Source: Antilocapra americana
Lineage: Eukaryota; Chordata; Mammalia; Artiodactyla; Antilocapridae
NCBI GenBank assembly: GCA_007570785.1
Contig: ML664175.1
Coordinates: 9,333,592-9,397,591 of the forward strand
Direction: 5' to 3'
Length of the DNA stretch: 64,000 nucleotides
Below the pieces are notes generated by a model, which saw nothing but the letters and a program-made list of their open reading frames with translations, was not told the DNA's origin and made no database searches. Shown here piece after piece: positions 53,560 to 64,000 of this stretch. A program made the position numbers and the translations under genes. Within the stretch, counting starts at the first letter, position 1. Each line of letters begins with the position of its first letter.

Positions 53560-56500
53560 ACAAAGCTTAAACACAACCTCAAAAGGATAATCTGCAAGTA
53601 CTTTAGCTGCCAGCCACAGAAAATTGTAATACGTTTTAAAGAAAGAGAACAAAACCTAAACATTCTAAATGAATACTAAACTAAAAATTACTAGACATGT
53701 AAAGAAGCAGAAAAACATGATCTCATAATTGCAACAAAAATATCGGTCAAGAGTCTTAAGAGATAATTAGAAAACAAAGACCTTAAAAGAGTTATTATGA
53801 ACATACTCAAGGATTTAACAAAAGAAATGGAGGATGTAAAAGAAAATAACCAAGTGAAATTTCTAGAACTTAAAAAATACAAGGTCTAAAACGGGCAATT
53901 CATTGAATAGAATTATAGATCACATATGTCAAGAAGATTAAGGAATGTGATAATAATATTAAAGAAATATAAACTATCCAAAATGAAGCAAAAAGAGAAA
54001 AAATGACTAAACATAACCTTAGTGACCTGTGGGAAATTACTGAGGAGTGCAACATAAATAAACTTTGAGTCCGATGATGGAAGGGGGCAAAGAGTATTTG
54101 AATGGCTGGAAATTTTTGAAAGCTGATGTAAAGCTGTAAATCCACAGGATTGTGGAAGCTTAGTTAATCACAAGCAGGTTAAAAACAAAGAAAAACAAGG
54201 CTATAAGGCTACAAAATTGCTGAAAACCACTAATAAATAATCTGGAAAGAAGCCAGAGGAGAAAAGCAGAACACATTACACACAGAAAAACAAGAAAGAA
54301 AACAAACTTCTCAATGGAGTCTATGCAAACCAAAAAGAAAATAGATCTAGACGGCAAAAAAGGCTGAAAGAAAAAGTATCTAGAATTCTATACCCAGTGA
54401 AAAATACCTTTTGTAAATGAATGTAAATGAAAGACTTTTTTTCAAATAAATTAAAACTGGGCGAACTAATCAACAGTAGACCTACAATGTAAGACTACAA
54501 ATAGCAAAATGGTATACATACACTCAGCCCTACAGGCAGTTCCAAGACAAAGCTTGTCAGATTGGTTAAGCATATGATGTCATCAACAACAACAAAACAC
54601 TTTAACTATAAAGTGTTTATATAACTTTGCTTAGAAGTGAAAGGATGAAAAAAGATATGCCATACAAACAAGCACTAATTATAAGAAAGATGGAGGGGGT
54701 ATGGTGATATCAGACAAAGCAGACTTGAAAGTAAAAAATGTTACTAGAGATTGAAAACAAAAACATCATAATAATAAAAGAATCAACTCATGAATACATA
54801 AAAATCTTAAATATTTATGCTCCTATTAATTGCTTCAATATACGAGGCTAACACTGACAGGATTAGAGATAAAAAAATTCACGACCACAAACATAAGACT
54901 TTAGCATCCCCTCTCAATAACTGAAAAAGTGAAATATCAGTAAGGATAAATATGTCTTGAAAAACAATAACCAACTGGACCTAACTGATAATAGTTGACA
55001 TATAGAGACAGAAGAGCAGTCTATCCAATAACAGTAGAATATATGTTAATTTCAAGTACATATGAAACATTCACTAAGCTATACCAAAAACAAGATTCAA
55101 TAAATACTCATCTACTTGGAAACTGATTATCTTACATATTAGAATTTAAAAAAAGTTTCATTTAACTGAATGACAATGAAACACACACAAAAAATTACGG
55201 AATGCAGCTAAACCAGGGCTTAGAAGATTATTTGTAGCATTAAATGTTTACAATGAAAAGACAAAAAAAGTTTAAAATTTCTTTGAGGGGCTAGAAAAAT
55301 AAGTGTCAACTAAAGCCAAGTTAAGCATAAGAAAAAAAATGTACATTAAAGGAGAAAGAAAACAGAAAACTGACAAGAAAAAATGAAATCAAAAGTTTAG
55401 TTTTATTAATAAAATTATTAAACCTCTAGCTAAGCTGATTAAGATAAAAGATACAATTGCTAATTTTCAGTAATGAGAGGGAACTGCTAAAAATCCTATA
55501 CAGTAAAGGATGATAAGGGAATATTATTAAACAATATTATACAAACAAACTCACTACTATACAAAACATGAACAAATTCCCTGAAAGCCACAAATATCAA
55601 AACTGCATCAGGAAAAAATTTAAGAATAGCCTTATAATAATTAAAGAAACTGATTTCATAACTAAAACCTTTTCCACAGATGGTTTCACTAGTGAACTCT
55701 ACCATAAATATTTAAAAATAAGAGAGAATTCCCTGGCAGTCAGTGGTTAGGACCCCATGCTCTCAGTGCTGAGGGCCTAGGTGAGGACCCAGAATCAATT
55801 TCTGGTCAGGGAGCTAAGATTTCATAAGCTGTGCAGGGTGGCCAGAAAATTTAATAAAATAAAAAAGAAATAATACTAATTTTAAATTCCTTCAAAAAAT
55901 AAAGGGAAAAAACCTCCAAACTCATTTCATGAAGCCAGCATTACCCAGATATCAAAAACAAAGACATTACAAGAAACCATCAGACCAAAAGCCCTAATTA
56001 ACACAAATAGTCTTAAAAAATAGCTAATCCAATGCAGCAGTATATAAAAGTATAACACAATATATGGAAGTCTATGCACCATATGGAGCTTACCAGTGGA
56101 ATGCAAAGATGGCTGACTTTGGATAATCAGTATAATTTATCAAGTTAACAGAATCACAGAGAAGTACCATGTGATTATTTCTGTAAGTGCAAAAAATCGT
56201 TTGATAAAATCCGGTATGTATTTATGGTAAAAAGTCTCTTAACAAAATAGGAACAGAAGAGAATAACTTTACAGAAAGCATTCATAAAAAAGTTAATGCT
56301 AACATCACATTATAAAGTGAATGAATAAATGGTTTTCCCCTAAGACTGAGAACAAGGGAAAGGAAATCCAACTCTCACTATTTCTATTCAGAATTGAACT
56401 GGAGGCTGTAGCTGCGAATAAGGTGAGAAAAATGAATGAACAGACATTTAGACTGAAGTGAGATTAAACTTTTCTTTATTCATGGATAATATGATTGATT

Positions 56501-57330
56501 TGGTAGAGAATTCAAAAAACTTGACATAACATATGTGAACTTAGTACTTACAAGGTCAACATACAAATCAGCAATAAAACATAACAAACACTTTTTAATG
56601 CCATTTGTGATAAAATCCAAAATCTTATTTAGGAATAATTTAAGCAAAATATATAGGAAACTTATACACAGAAAACCAGAAAACACTGCTGAGAAAAATG
56701 ATAGAGAAATCAACTAATATGGAGATACACCATGCTTACAGATTAGAAAATGTGCCATTAGGATGGCCACTGGCCCCATATCTATCAATAAACTCACTGA
56801 AACACAAACAAATCCCAATAGGCTTTTTTTTTTTAACAGAAATTGACAAGGTTATTCTGAAATTTGTATGGAGAAGCCAAAATCAATTCAAATCATTACA
56901 TTACCTGATGGCAAGACTTTTGACAAAGCTACCATAAACAAGACACTGTGGTGCTATCATAAAGACAGATAGCAACTGATGGGCAAAAAGAGACTCTAGC
57001 CAAAGACTTCCTAGTAAGCAGTGCTGAAACAACTGGATATCTATCCATTTGGTTAAAAAAATAAACACTGAAGTTCATCTTATACCGAACATAAATTTAA
57101 ATCAAATCAGCTCACAGACCTAATACAAAAAGCTAAAACCATAAAACTTCTGGAAGAAAACATGATAAAAACAATGCGAGAAAGCTGAGATAGCTAGTAC
57201 AAATGGAATGAACAGGCCACGTCTCCCTTGCCCCCCCCAAAAACTCTAAAATGATGGAAAAATGACTTTAGGGCTTTGGAAACTGATTAACGGCAACATA
57301 CTGAGAAGTGTTTGATCATTAAAAACTGCT
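53560..57330 (+). pseudogene. Old L1, long but decayed, with nested CHR SINE
   Basis: Order and phrases follow an L1: an ORF1-like part (53.7-54.4 kb), endonuclease/RT-like phrases (54.6-56.4 kb, e.g. 'caccctctcaataactgaa'-like text and 'gcctaattaacacaaatag'-like RT text), and ORF2 C-terminal phrases at 56.7-57.2 kb ('ggaaaatgtgccatt', 'aaacttctggaagaaaacat'). It has no long frame. An AT-rich tail follows. Confidence 0.5.
55727..55866 (+). repeat. CHR-type tRNA-derived SINE, nested
   Basis: 'gaattccctggcagtcagtg', 'gttaggaccccatgctctc', 'cagaatcaatttctggtcag', 'ggagctaagatttcataagc' and 'gcagggtggccagaaaat' give the tRNA-Glu-like body of the ruminant CHR SINE. Confidence 0.85.
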
Positions 57331-57603
57331 GAACTTCAGGTATTAACTGTGAGAGTCAGTTTTACTCCTGTCTGGGGCTTCTCCCATGACCTATTCCACA
57401 TGGATGAGGCTGACTGTGTTTAAACATGAAAAGGAAAACTAGATGACAATGAAAAAAATAACACGAAATCTCAATAAAAATTGAGAAAACATAAAGAAAG
57501 ATAGTCAGACAAAAAGAACAAAATCCCAGAGACTAGAGGGATAAAATCAATCATTTAAACTTACATGTAATGGCAGCTTCCAATGGAGAGGGGAATCCAA
57601 GGG

Positions 57604-57606
<3 letters not shown>

Positions 57607-57650
<44 letters not shown>

Positions 57651-57663
57651 TATATATATATAT
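57607..57663. repeat. (TA)n(CA)n(TA)n microsatellite
   Basis: About 57 nt: a TA run to 57640, CA to 57650, then TA again. Length likely varies in the population. Confidence 0.95.
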
Positions 57664-58139
57664 GAAGAAATAATGGCTGAAAACTTCTCAAATCCGATTA
57701 ATCTACAGATGCAAACTCAGTAAACCCAAAGTAGGATAAACACAAAGTGGTCCATACCTACATGTAAAATAGTCTCACTGTTGAAAGCAAGAGTAGGTGG
57801 GTGAGTGAATGAATATATGAATGAATCTTGATAGCAAAAAGAGAAAAACAACTTATCATGTACCAGAAAACAACATGATTAATGACTGACTTTTCATCAG
57901 AAAAAATGAAGGCCAAAGGTAGAGAAATGATATATTCAAAGAGATGGAATTTTTTAAAGAGAAACCTATGAATCAAGAATTCTATATCCTGTAAAACTAT
58001 TCTTCAAAACTGAAAGTAAAATAGACATTCACAGACAAATACAGATCAAGAGAATTCATCATGAGCAAACCTGCCTTGTAAGAAATACTAAAGGAAATTT
58101 TTTAGACCAAAAGGAATTATCCTTAATTCCTTTGTTTTT

Positions 58140-58830
58140 CCCTTCACGTTCAATACATCAGCAAGCAACACTTACTGGCTTTATATCCAAAATATGCCTT
58201 GAACCCATTTACTGTATTTTTTCCTCATCTTCCGCTTCCAAGCGACCAATTGCCTTGCATTCTTATTTCAACTTTTCCAATAGCCAAACTGATTTTCCTG
58301 CTTCTACTCTTATCCCCCTAAAAGCCTATTTCCCAACAACTGCTAGGGTATTAAAAAAAAAAACAAACTAAATCATACTATTCTCATACTTGAAATCTTT
58401 TAATTGGCTTCCATGCACTTAGAATAAAACACATACTATTTGCCATAGCTATTCTTTTCTCCTATCAACCTCTCCTCCCTTTGTTAAGTTCCAGCGCACT
58501 GGGTTCTTTGTATTTTTCAAACATTTCAGGCTCATTTCTGTTTCAGAATTGTACTTTCTGTTCCCTCTGCCTAGTATTTGTCACAGGCAAATCTTTACAC
58601 AAGACTGGCTTCTTCTTATTCAGGTCTCTTTTCAAATGTCATTTCCTCAGATACTTTCCCTAATCGCTCAATCTAAAGTTTCCCTACACAGCATCAGTTG
58701 TCTCCTTTGCCTTTTAAAATTTTTGTAAAGTTGTAAAGCTTACTTATTTTACCATTTATTTAATGCCTGCTTAACTCAATAAAATGTAAGCTTTATGAAG
58801 ATACAGATCTTACTACCTTGTTCATCAAAT
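58140..58830 (+). repeat. L2 LINE 3' region
   Basis: Pyrimidine-rich L2-like text with 'gaaatcttttaattggcttc', 'ctgttccctctgcctagtat', 'ttcaggtctcttttcaaatg' and the 3' phrases 'tcaataaaatgtaagcttt' and 'gaagatacagatcttactac'. Confidence 0.65.
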
Positions 58831-60107
58831 ATATATATAAACTTTACAATTTATGCTAAAATATAAACACTTCTGAATTCTTAAAAGATTAAAAATCCTT
58901 TTTGCTCTTATTTAGTACTTTATAAATGCCACATTTAATAAATTATACCAGTCTTCTGTCTCAACTTTCTCAGTGAAAAGAAAAATTGAATAGTCCTCCA
59001 ATATTATCTCAGATACTAAAAGAAAAAAAGCCGAGAGTCTTAGATAGCAACTGTACTTGTCTTGTTTACCATTGTATTCTGATACCCAGACATGGTCTAG
59101 CAAAGAGTAATTATGCAGTAGTTACTGAGTGATAGGTATAAACAACTGGGAGTAGACATGAACTCTTGAGAGCAGAGAGAAACAGAAAATGCTCTCAGGG
59201 GTGGGGGTAAGGTTACCCCTCCATCCCCAATCATTACCTTCCTAGGTCTTAAGAGAATTATTAAATCTATTTTAACAGACTGGATTTCTTGAGGGCAAAG
59301 CAACATGTCCTTTCGTTTCTCAAATACTTAGCATTGGTCCAATAATTTTTTTTTTTTTTTTTAGTAAAAGCAAGAGCATCAATCTCTTCATTTGTAAAAA
59401 GGGAAGTAACAAGATCATCTAGAGTATTGAAAAAAAGGAAAAAAGGGGGAAAACATCCCCACAAAGTACTCTTTTTCAAACATTAGGTTAGAGAAGCACA
59501 GGAGAATCTTTCATACCTGTTTTCCTATGAAGTAATGTTATTTACTCACCTTCCTAGAAACTAGTATCATAAGCTAATAATAAGATCATATACTATCTCA
59601 GCACCAGACACTGCAGACCCCTGTTCCCTAACAAAAAAAAGTAGCTTATAATGAAGATACAAACCTGAGTAAGAAAGTCCTAATGTCACAAGAGAGAAAG
59701 AGGACTAACTACAGCGACATTTTGGGGAATCTAACAGTGTAGTCACTGAATATTCTAGAGCTCAGAGAACATTTCATTAATAAACTTTCCATGAAAGAAG
59801 TCAGTACTATTCTAGTAGTCTCAGTAGCTGCATATTTCTTCCCTTATACGTTTAAGAGAAGATCAATGGAACTGAAAATACAATCTAAATTTAAACCATT
59901 TTGTGGCTTTAACTCCCAAAGGCAGCAGTCCAAACACGAAAAGTATATTATAGCAACAAAAACTAATACATTAAGTATTTTAAAAAGTTTTTATTCAAAC
60001 AAATTCTTATAGTCTATAAGTCCAATCTAAATGTAAACTATTACTGTGGCTTTAATTCCTGAAGTCTAGCAACCCAAATATAAAAAACACACTAACACAA
60101 GAAAAGG

Positions 60108-60415
60108 CTTCCCTAGTATCTCAGATGGTATCCGCCTACAATGCAGGAGACCCCAGTTTGATTCGTAGGTCGAGAATATTCCCCTGAAGAAGGGAAAGGC
60201 TACCCACTCCAGTATTCTTGGGCTTCCCTGGTGACCGAGCTGGTAAAGAATCCACCTGCAATGTGGGAGACCTGGGTTCGATCCATGGGTTGGGAAGATT
60301 CCCTAGAGAAGGGAAAGGCTACTCACTCCAGTATTCTGGCCTGGAGAATTTCATGGACTGTATAGTCCATGGGGTTGCAAAGAGTCAGACACAACTGAGC
60401 GACTTTCACTTCACT
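60108..60415 (+). repeat. Bov-tA SINE dimer
   Basis: A partial head (60108-60218) ends in 'cactccagtattctt', followed by 'gggcttccctggtgaccgag' and a full Bov-tA with B-box GGTTCGATCC and tail 'cacaactgagcgactttcac'. Confidence 0.9.
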
Positions 60416-60772
60416 AACCACAAGAAAACTAACCTATCAAACATCTTAAATTTTCTCTTTAACAAATCCTTTAAGAATTACTAGAATAGAAAGCGAAACA
60501 TTTACTTTATTAAATGCTGACTGATCTTTAGTAAAAGCCAGTAAGTTTCAAAAACATGCAATTACCTCAGATTATGATTTCTTTATTGATGACGACATAT
60601 AGGAAAGTAGACAGCATATAGCCAGTTCACCCCTATGGTTGTAATTAAATGTCAAATTTTACTCACTAAAATTCAGCTATATTTAAAATAAATATTTACT
60701 CAAAAATAATATATTTTATATAGCGGGAAAAGCCTTATAACAAAAAACTTTAAGATTAATTATTTTACTTAC

Positions 60773-60806
60773 CAAAATGCAGTCCACCTTAGATTGTATA
60801 GTTTTG
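60773..60806 (-). CDS. RFX7: RFX7 internal coding exon (34 nt micro-exon)
   Basis: A very short exon of RFX7, the RFX-family winged-helix transcription factor that acts in the nucleus. It is preceded by a strong pyrimidine tract ending in TTTTAG and followed by the donor GTAAGT. The first base completes a codon begun in the previous exon (outside the window). The rest reads KTIQSKVDCIL, which matches the segment of RFX7 just before its QEVEKF segment. It ends in phase 0 and joins in frame to the exon at 34500-34582. At 34 nt no ORF search would find it; the call rests on splice sites, phase and recalled family sequence. My memory of the human protein has V where this copy has I; that difference is unverified. 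This part precedes the DNA-binding domain. Confidence 0.88.
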
Positions 60807-61295
60807 CTAAAAGAAAAAGAAAGTTAAATTAGTAAGACTGATAAACTTAAATTTATTAAATATTCAAAGTATTTTCAAACAGACATGGTAATTCACTATT
60901 CATATCCATGAAAAAAATAAGTTAAATTCCTTATTAAGATTAGGCATCAGAGCCTAAAACTGCATTTTTCACAAAGCAAAACAAAAACTTATTTCCTACT
61001 CATCCTTCTAAATTCAATCCTAAAACATGATCAGAATATTTTCTGAGTTCATTGCTACCGTAATCTTACTGTTCTTATGCTCTATCATCACAGATATTTT
61101 AAACAAATGATTAAATTTCCAGTGATACATAAAAGTGCCTATGAATTAGTACATATAGAAATAGAACACAGAGTTTACAATGAATTACGATTTTTACTGT
61201 ATGCGAGCCACTCTAGACAATGATTTGTTTAGCATTTAAAACCCATAATGGTGTAATATCTGCATATCTAAAGACTTGTTACAAAGTAGATTCTC

Positions 61296-61423
61296 TTGGG
61301 GACTTTCGGGCAGTACAGTGGTTAAGACTCCTTGCTTCCACTGTAGGGGAGTACAGGTTCGATTTCTGGTTGGGGAACTAACAACTGGCTTCCTGCTGAG
61401 GCCAAAAAATTAAAAAAAAAAAA
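61296..61423 (+). repeat. CHR-type tRNA-derived SINE
   Basis: 'ggggactttcgggcagtaca', 'gtggttaagactccttgct', B-box GGTTCGATTTC, 'ggttggggaactaacaact', then an A-rich tail. Confidence 0.88.
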
Positions 61424-62237
61424 AGTATATTCTCTTCCCCTCCACTCTTTCTTCCTCCTCTCATACACACACAGACACACATATGGACTCTTCAGACATA
61501 AAAGTAAAAAAGATGAACTAATACGACAAGTTGGAGAGAAAGACTATACTTAAAAATAACACAAAAGCCACTATTTATAAATTTAACTTAATTACTGAAA
61601 AAAGCGAAGAATATATAAAACAAATGAAGCCAGTATAAAATAATTTAACCAATAATTGATACTTAACACCTCAAAGTGCAAATGCAATGAAATCATACAA
61701 AAGTTCAAAGATAGTTTATATACCACCATAAAAGATGTTACAAACCATATTATCTTCAATAAAAGGTTCTAGAGCCATAAAGATGTGAAAAATGGTTATC
61801 TGCCTTTATATGTAGCTATACATTTAGTCAGTGGAGTAAGCAAAACTAAGTATTTAAATCACAATTCAGTTAATATAACCAGTAACCTCAAAACTTTACC
61901 CCTGTACTTGAATTTCAAATTTCATTATTTAAAGGCGAAAGTGTAACTGTATTAAACTCAACTGCAAAATTCAGAATGATAAACAGGAAAAGAAAAGTAA
62001 ATGATACCTTTTAGTAAGAGGAATTGAAATCCCCTCCTCACAGTTCCATAGAAAATCTTTAGAAATTTAAAATTTGGGGGGATTTTTGGGATTGTGTGTA
62101 TAGCTTCTCACTCATAAGCAGCCAAAGTGTGCTTTACCACTACTTAACTCTCAGTTTCTCTGAGATAAGAGGGTTTTCTATAGTTTAAGAATTGCTGCTA
62201 AAAAATAACATATCAAAAACACAGCTGTTTCTCACCA

Positions 62238-63343
62238 TCAGTTTTCATTCCAATCCCAAAGAAAGGCAATGCCAAAGAATATTCAAACTGCCACACAAGT
62301 GCACTCATTTCAGATGCTAGGAAAGTAACACTCAAAATTCTCCAAGTCAGGCTTCAACAGTACATGATCCTGAACTTCCAGATGTTCAAGGTGGATTCAG
62401 AAAAGGCAGAGGAACCAGAGACCATATTGCCAACATCGTTGGATCATTGAAAAAAAAAAGAGTTTCAGAAAAACATCTACTTCTGCTTTAGTGATTATGC
62501 CAAAGTCTTTGACTGTGGATCACAACAAATTGTGGAAAATTCTTAAAGAGATGGGAATACCAAACCACCTTACCTGCCTCCTGAGAAATCTGTACGCAGG
62601 TCAGGAAGCAACAGTTAAAACCAGACTTGGAACAGACTGGTTCCAAACCGGGAAAGGAGTAAGTCAAGGCTGTATACTGTCACCTTGTTTATTTAACTTA
62701 TATGCAGAGTACATCATGCAAAATGGCAGGCTGGATGAAGCACAAGCTGGAATCAAGATTACCAGGAGAAATATCAATAATCTCAGATACACAGATGACA
62801 CCACCTTTATGGCAGAAAGCAAAGAAGAACTAAAGAGCCTCTTGATGGAAGTCAAAGAGGAGAGTTTGAAAAAGCTGTGTTAAAACACAAGAGTCAAAAA
62901 ATGAAGATCATGGCATCCAGTCTCATCACTTCATGGAAGCAATGGAAACAGTGAGAGACTTTATTTCCTTTGGCTCCAAAATGACTGCAGATGGTGCCTG
63001 CAGCCATGAAACTAAAAGACGCTTGCTCCTTGGAAGGAAAGTTATGATCAACCTAGACAGCATATTAAAAAACAGAGACATTCTTTTGCCGACAAAGGTC
63101 TGTCTAGTCAAATTATGGTTTATCCAGTAGTCATGTATCGATGTGAGAGTTGGACCATAAAGAAAGCTGAGTGCCGAAGAACTGATGCTTTTGAACTGTG
63201 GTGTTGGAGAAAACTCTTGAGTCCCTTGGACTGCAAGGTGATCCAACCAGTCCATCCTAAAGGAAATCAGTTCTGAATATTCATTGGCAGGAATGATGCT
63301 GAAGTTCCAATAGTTTGGCCACCTGATGCGAAGAACTGACTCT
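62238..63343 (+). mobile_element. BovB LINE fragment (RT to C-terminal part)
   Basis: Reads from the FIPIPKKGNAKE-like block through FRKGRGTRDHIANI, a broken motif A ('gccaaagtctttgactg'), [40 protein letters not shown]-like and a YADD box changed to YTDD at about 62789-62800, then the thumb with stops. It ends after 'ttggccacctgatgcgaag'; the true 3' end is missing. Inactive. Confidence 0.92.
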
Positions 63344-63355
63344 TTAAGAGATGAC

Positions 63356-64000
63356 CCAAGCCAGGCTTCAGCAATACGTGAACCGTGAACTTCCAGATAT
63401 TCAAGCTGGTTTTAGAAAAGGTAGAGGAACCAGAGATCAAATTGCCTACATCTGCTGGATCATCGAAAAAGCAAGAGTTCCAGAAAAACATCTATTTCTG
63501 CTTTATTGAATATGCCAAAGCCTTTGACTGTGTGGATCACAATAAACTGTGGAAAATTCTGAAAGAGATGGGAATACCAGACCACCTGACCTGCCTCTTG
63601 AGAAACCTGTATGCAGGTCAGGAAGCATACTGGACATGGAACAAGAGACTGGTTCCAAATAGGAAAAGGAGTATGTCAATGCTATATATTTAGTCACCCT
63701 GTTATTTAACTTATATGCAGAGTACATCATGAGAAACGATGGGCTGGAGGAAGCACAAGCTGGAATTAAGACTGCCGGGAGAAATATCAACAACCTCAGA
63801 TATGCAGATGACACCAACCTTGCGGCAGAAAGTGAAGAACTAAAGAGCCTCTTGATGAAAGTGAAAGAGGAGAGTGAAAAAGTTGGCTTAAAGCTCAACA
63901 TTCAGAAAACTAAGATCATGGCATTCGGTCCTATCACTTCATGGCAGATAGATGGAGAAACAGTGGAAACAGTGGCTGACTTTATTTTTCTGGGCTCCAA
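63356..64000 (+). mobile_element. Second BovB LINE copy, runs off the window
   Basis: Starts at 'ccaagccaggcttcagcaat' and reads FRKGRGTRDQIAYICWIIEK, FIEYAKAFDCVDHNKLWKIL (motif A with Asp, and Glu for the usual Asp in FIDYAKAF), a frameshifted stretch at about 63625-63700, an intact YADD box (NLRYADDTNLAAESEELKSL) and the thumb to the edge. Same orientation as the copy just before it. Inactive as it stands. Confidence 0.92.

Larger units (their letters stand above)
60807..64000 (-). other. RFX7: RFX7 intron, acceptor side (continues off the right edge)
   Basis: The acceptor for the 34-nt exon is a strong pyrimidine tract ending in TTTTAG at 60807. Upstream on the minus strand the window shows a CHR-type SINE and two BovB copies but no further RFX7 exon; the first coding exon must lie to the right. 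Stretches 60.8-61.29 and 61.43-62.2 kb are AT-rich and unassigned. Confidence 0.75.

Noticed and set aside
57607..57663. Regular alternating repeat, possible array
   Set aside because: Dinucleotide microsatellite; no spacer-repeat structure, and CRISPR arrays are not expected in a mammalian nuclear genome.

Overview
This is a mammalian nuclear window from a ruminant. The ruminant call rests on many BovB (RTE-clade) LINE copies, Bov-tA/Bov-A2 SINEs and CHR-type tRNA-Glu SINEs, next to older L1, MIR, L2 and Tigger-like DNA elements. I cannot tell cattle, sheep, goat or another bovid apart from sequence alone.

The only host gene I can support is RFX7, a winged-helix RFX transcription factor, on the minus strand. 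Seven internal coding exons are present, in transcript order 60773-60806, 34500-34582, 31582-31704, 6687-6803, 5314-5398, 4004-4211 and 704-999. They total 946 coding nt, all junction phases agree, and no stop or frameshift interrupts them. The first coding exon lies beyond the right edge and the 3' exons, which hold most of the protein, lie beyond the left edge. The DNA-binding domain is split over exons 31582-31704, 6687-6803 and 5314-5398. The intron between the last two (5399-6686) is a textbook AT-AC minor-spliceosome (U12-type) intron.

Everything else is intronic and mostly repeat. From left to right: 1-6.7 kb is exon-rich with an old MIR and two SINEs, one inside a 59-bp direct duplication. 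8-10.5 kb has an L2 and a SINE inverted pair. 10.9-13.9 kb is a rearranged L1. 14.95-15.03 kb holds a nested hairpin next to a palindrome. 15.1-17.5 kb is a BovB. 19.1-22.3 kb is a BovB with an inverted 5' half. 23.4-24.4 kb is an L1 with a BovB inside. 28.2-29.3 kb is an old L1. 32.95-34.3 kb is a BovB inverted composite flanked by an 8-bp direct repeat. 36.6-37.6 kb is a three-level nest (L1, Tigger-type element, SINE). 44.6-51.9 kb carries SINEs and two DNA-element MITEs, several with clear target-site duplications. 53.5-57.3 kb is a long decayed L1. 58-59 kb is L2. 60.1-60.4 kb is a dimeric SINE. 62.2-64 kb holds two BovB copies in direct orientation, the second running off the window.

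No rRNA, functional tRNA, CRISPR array, promoter or CpG island was seen. The most useful observations are the AT-AC intron inside the RFX7 DNA-binding domain, the 34-nt exon ahead of a 26-kb intron, the inverted retroelement structures, the long flanking duplication round a SINE close to a splice donor, and an unassigned nested hairpin.
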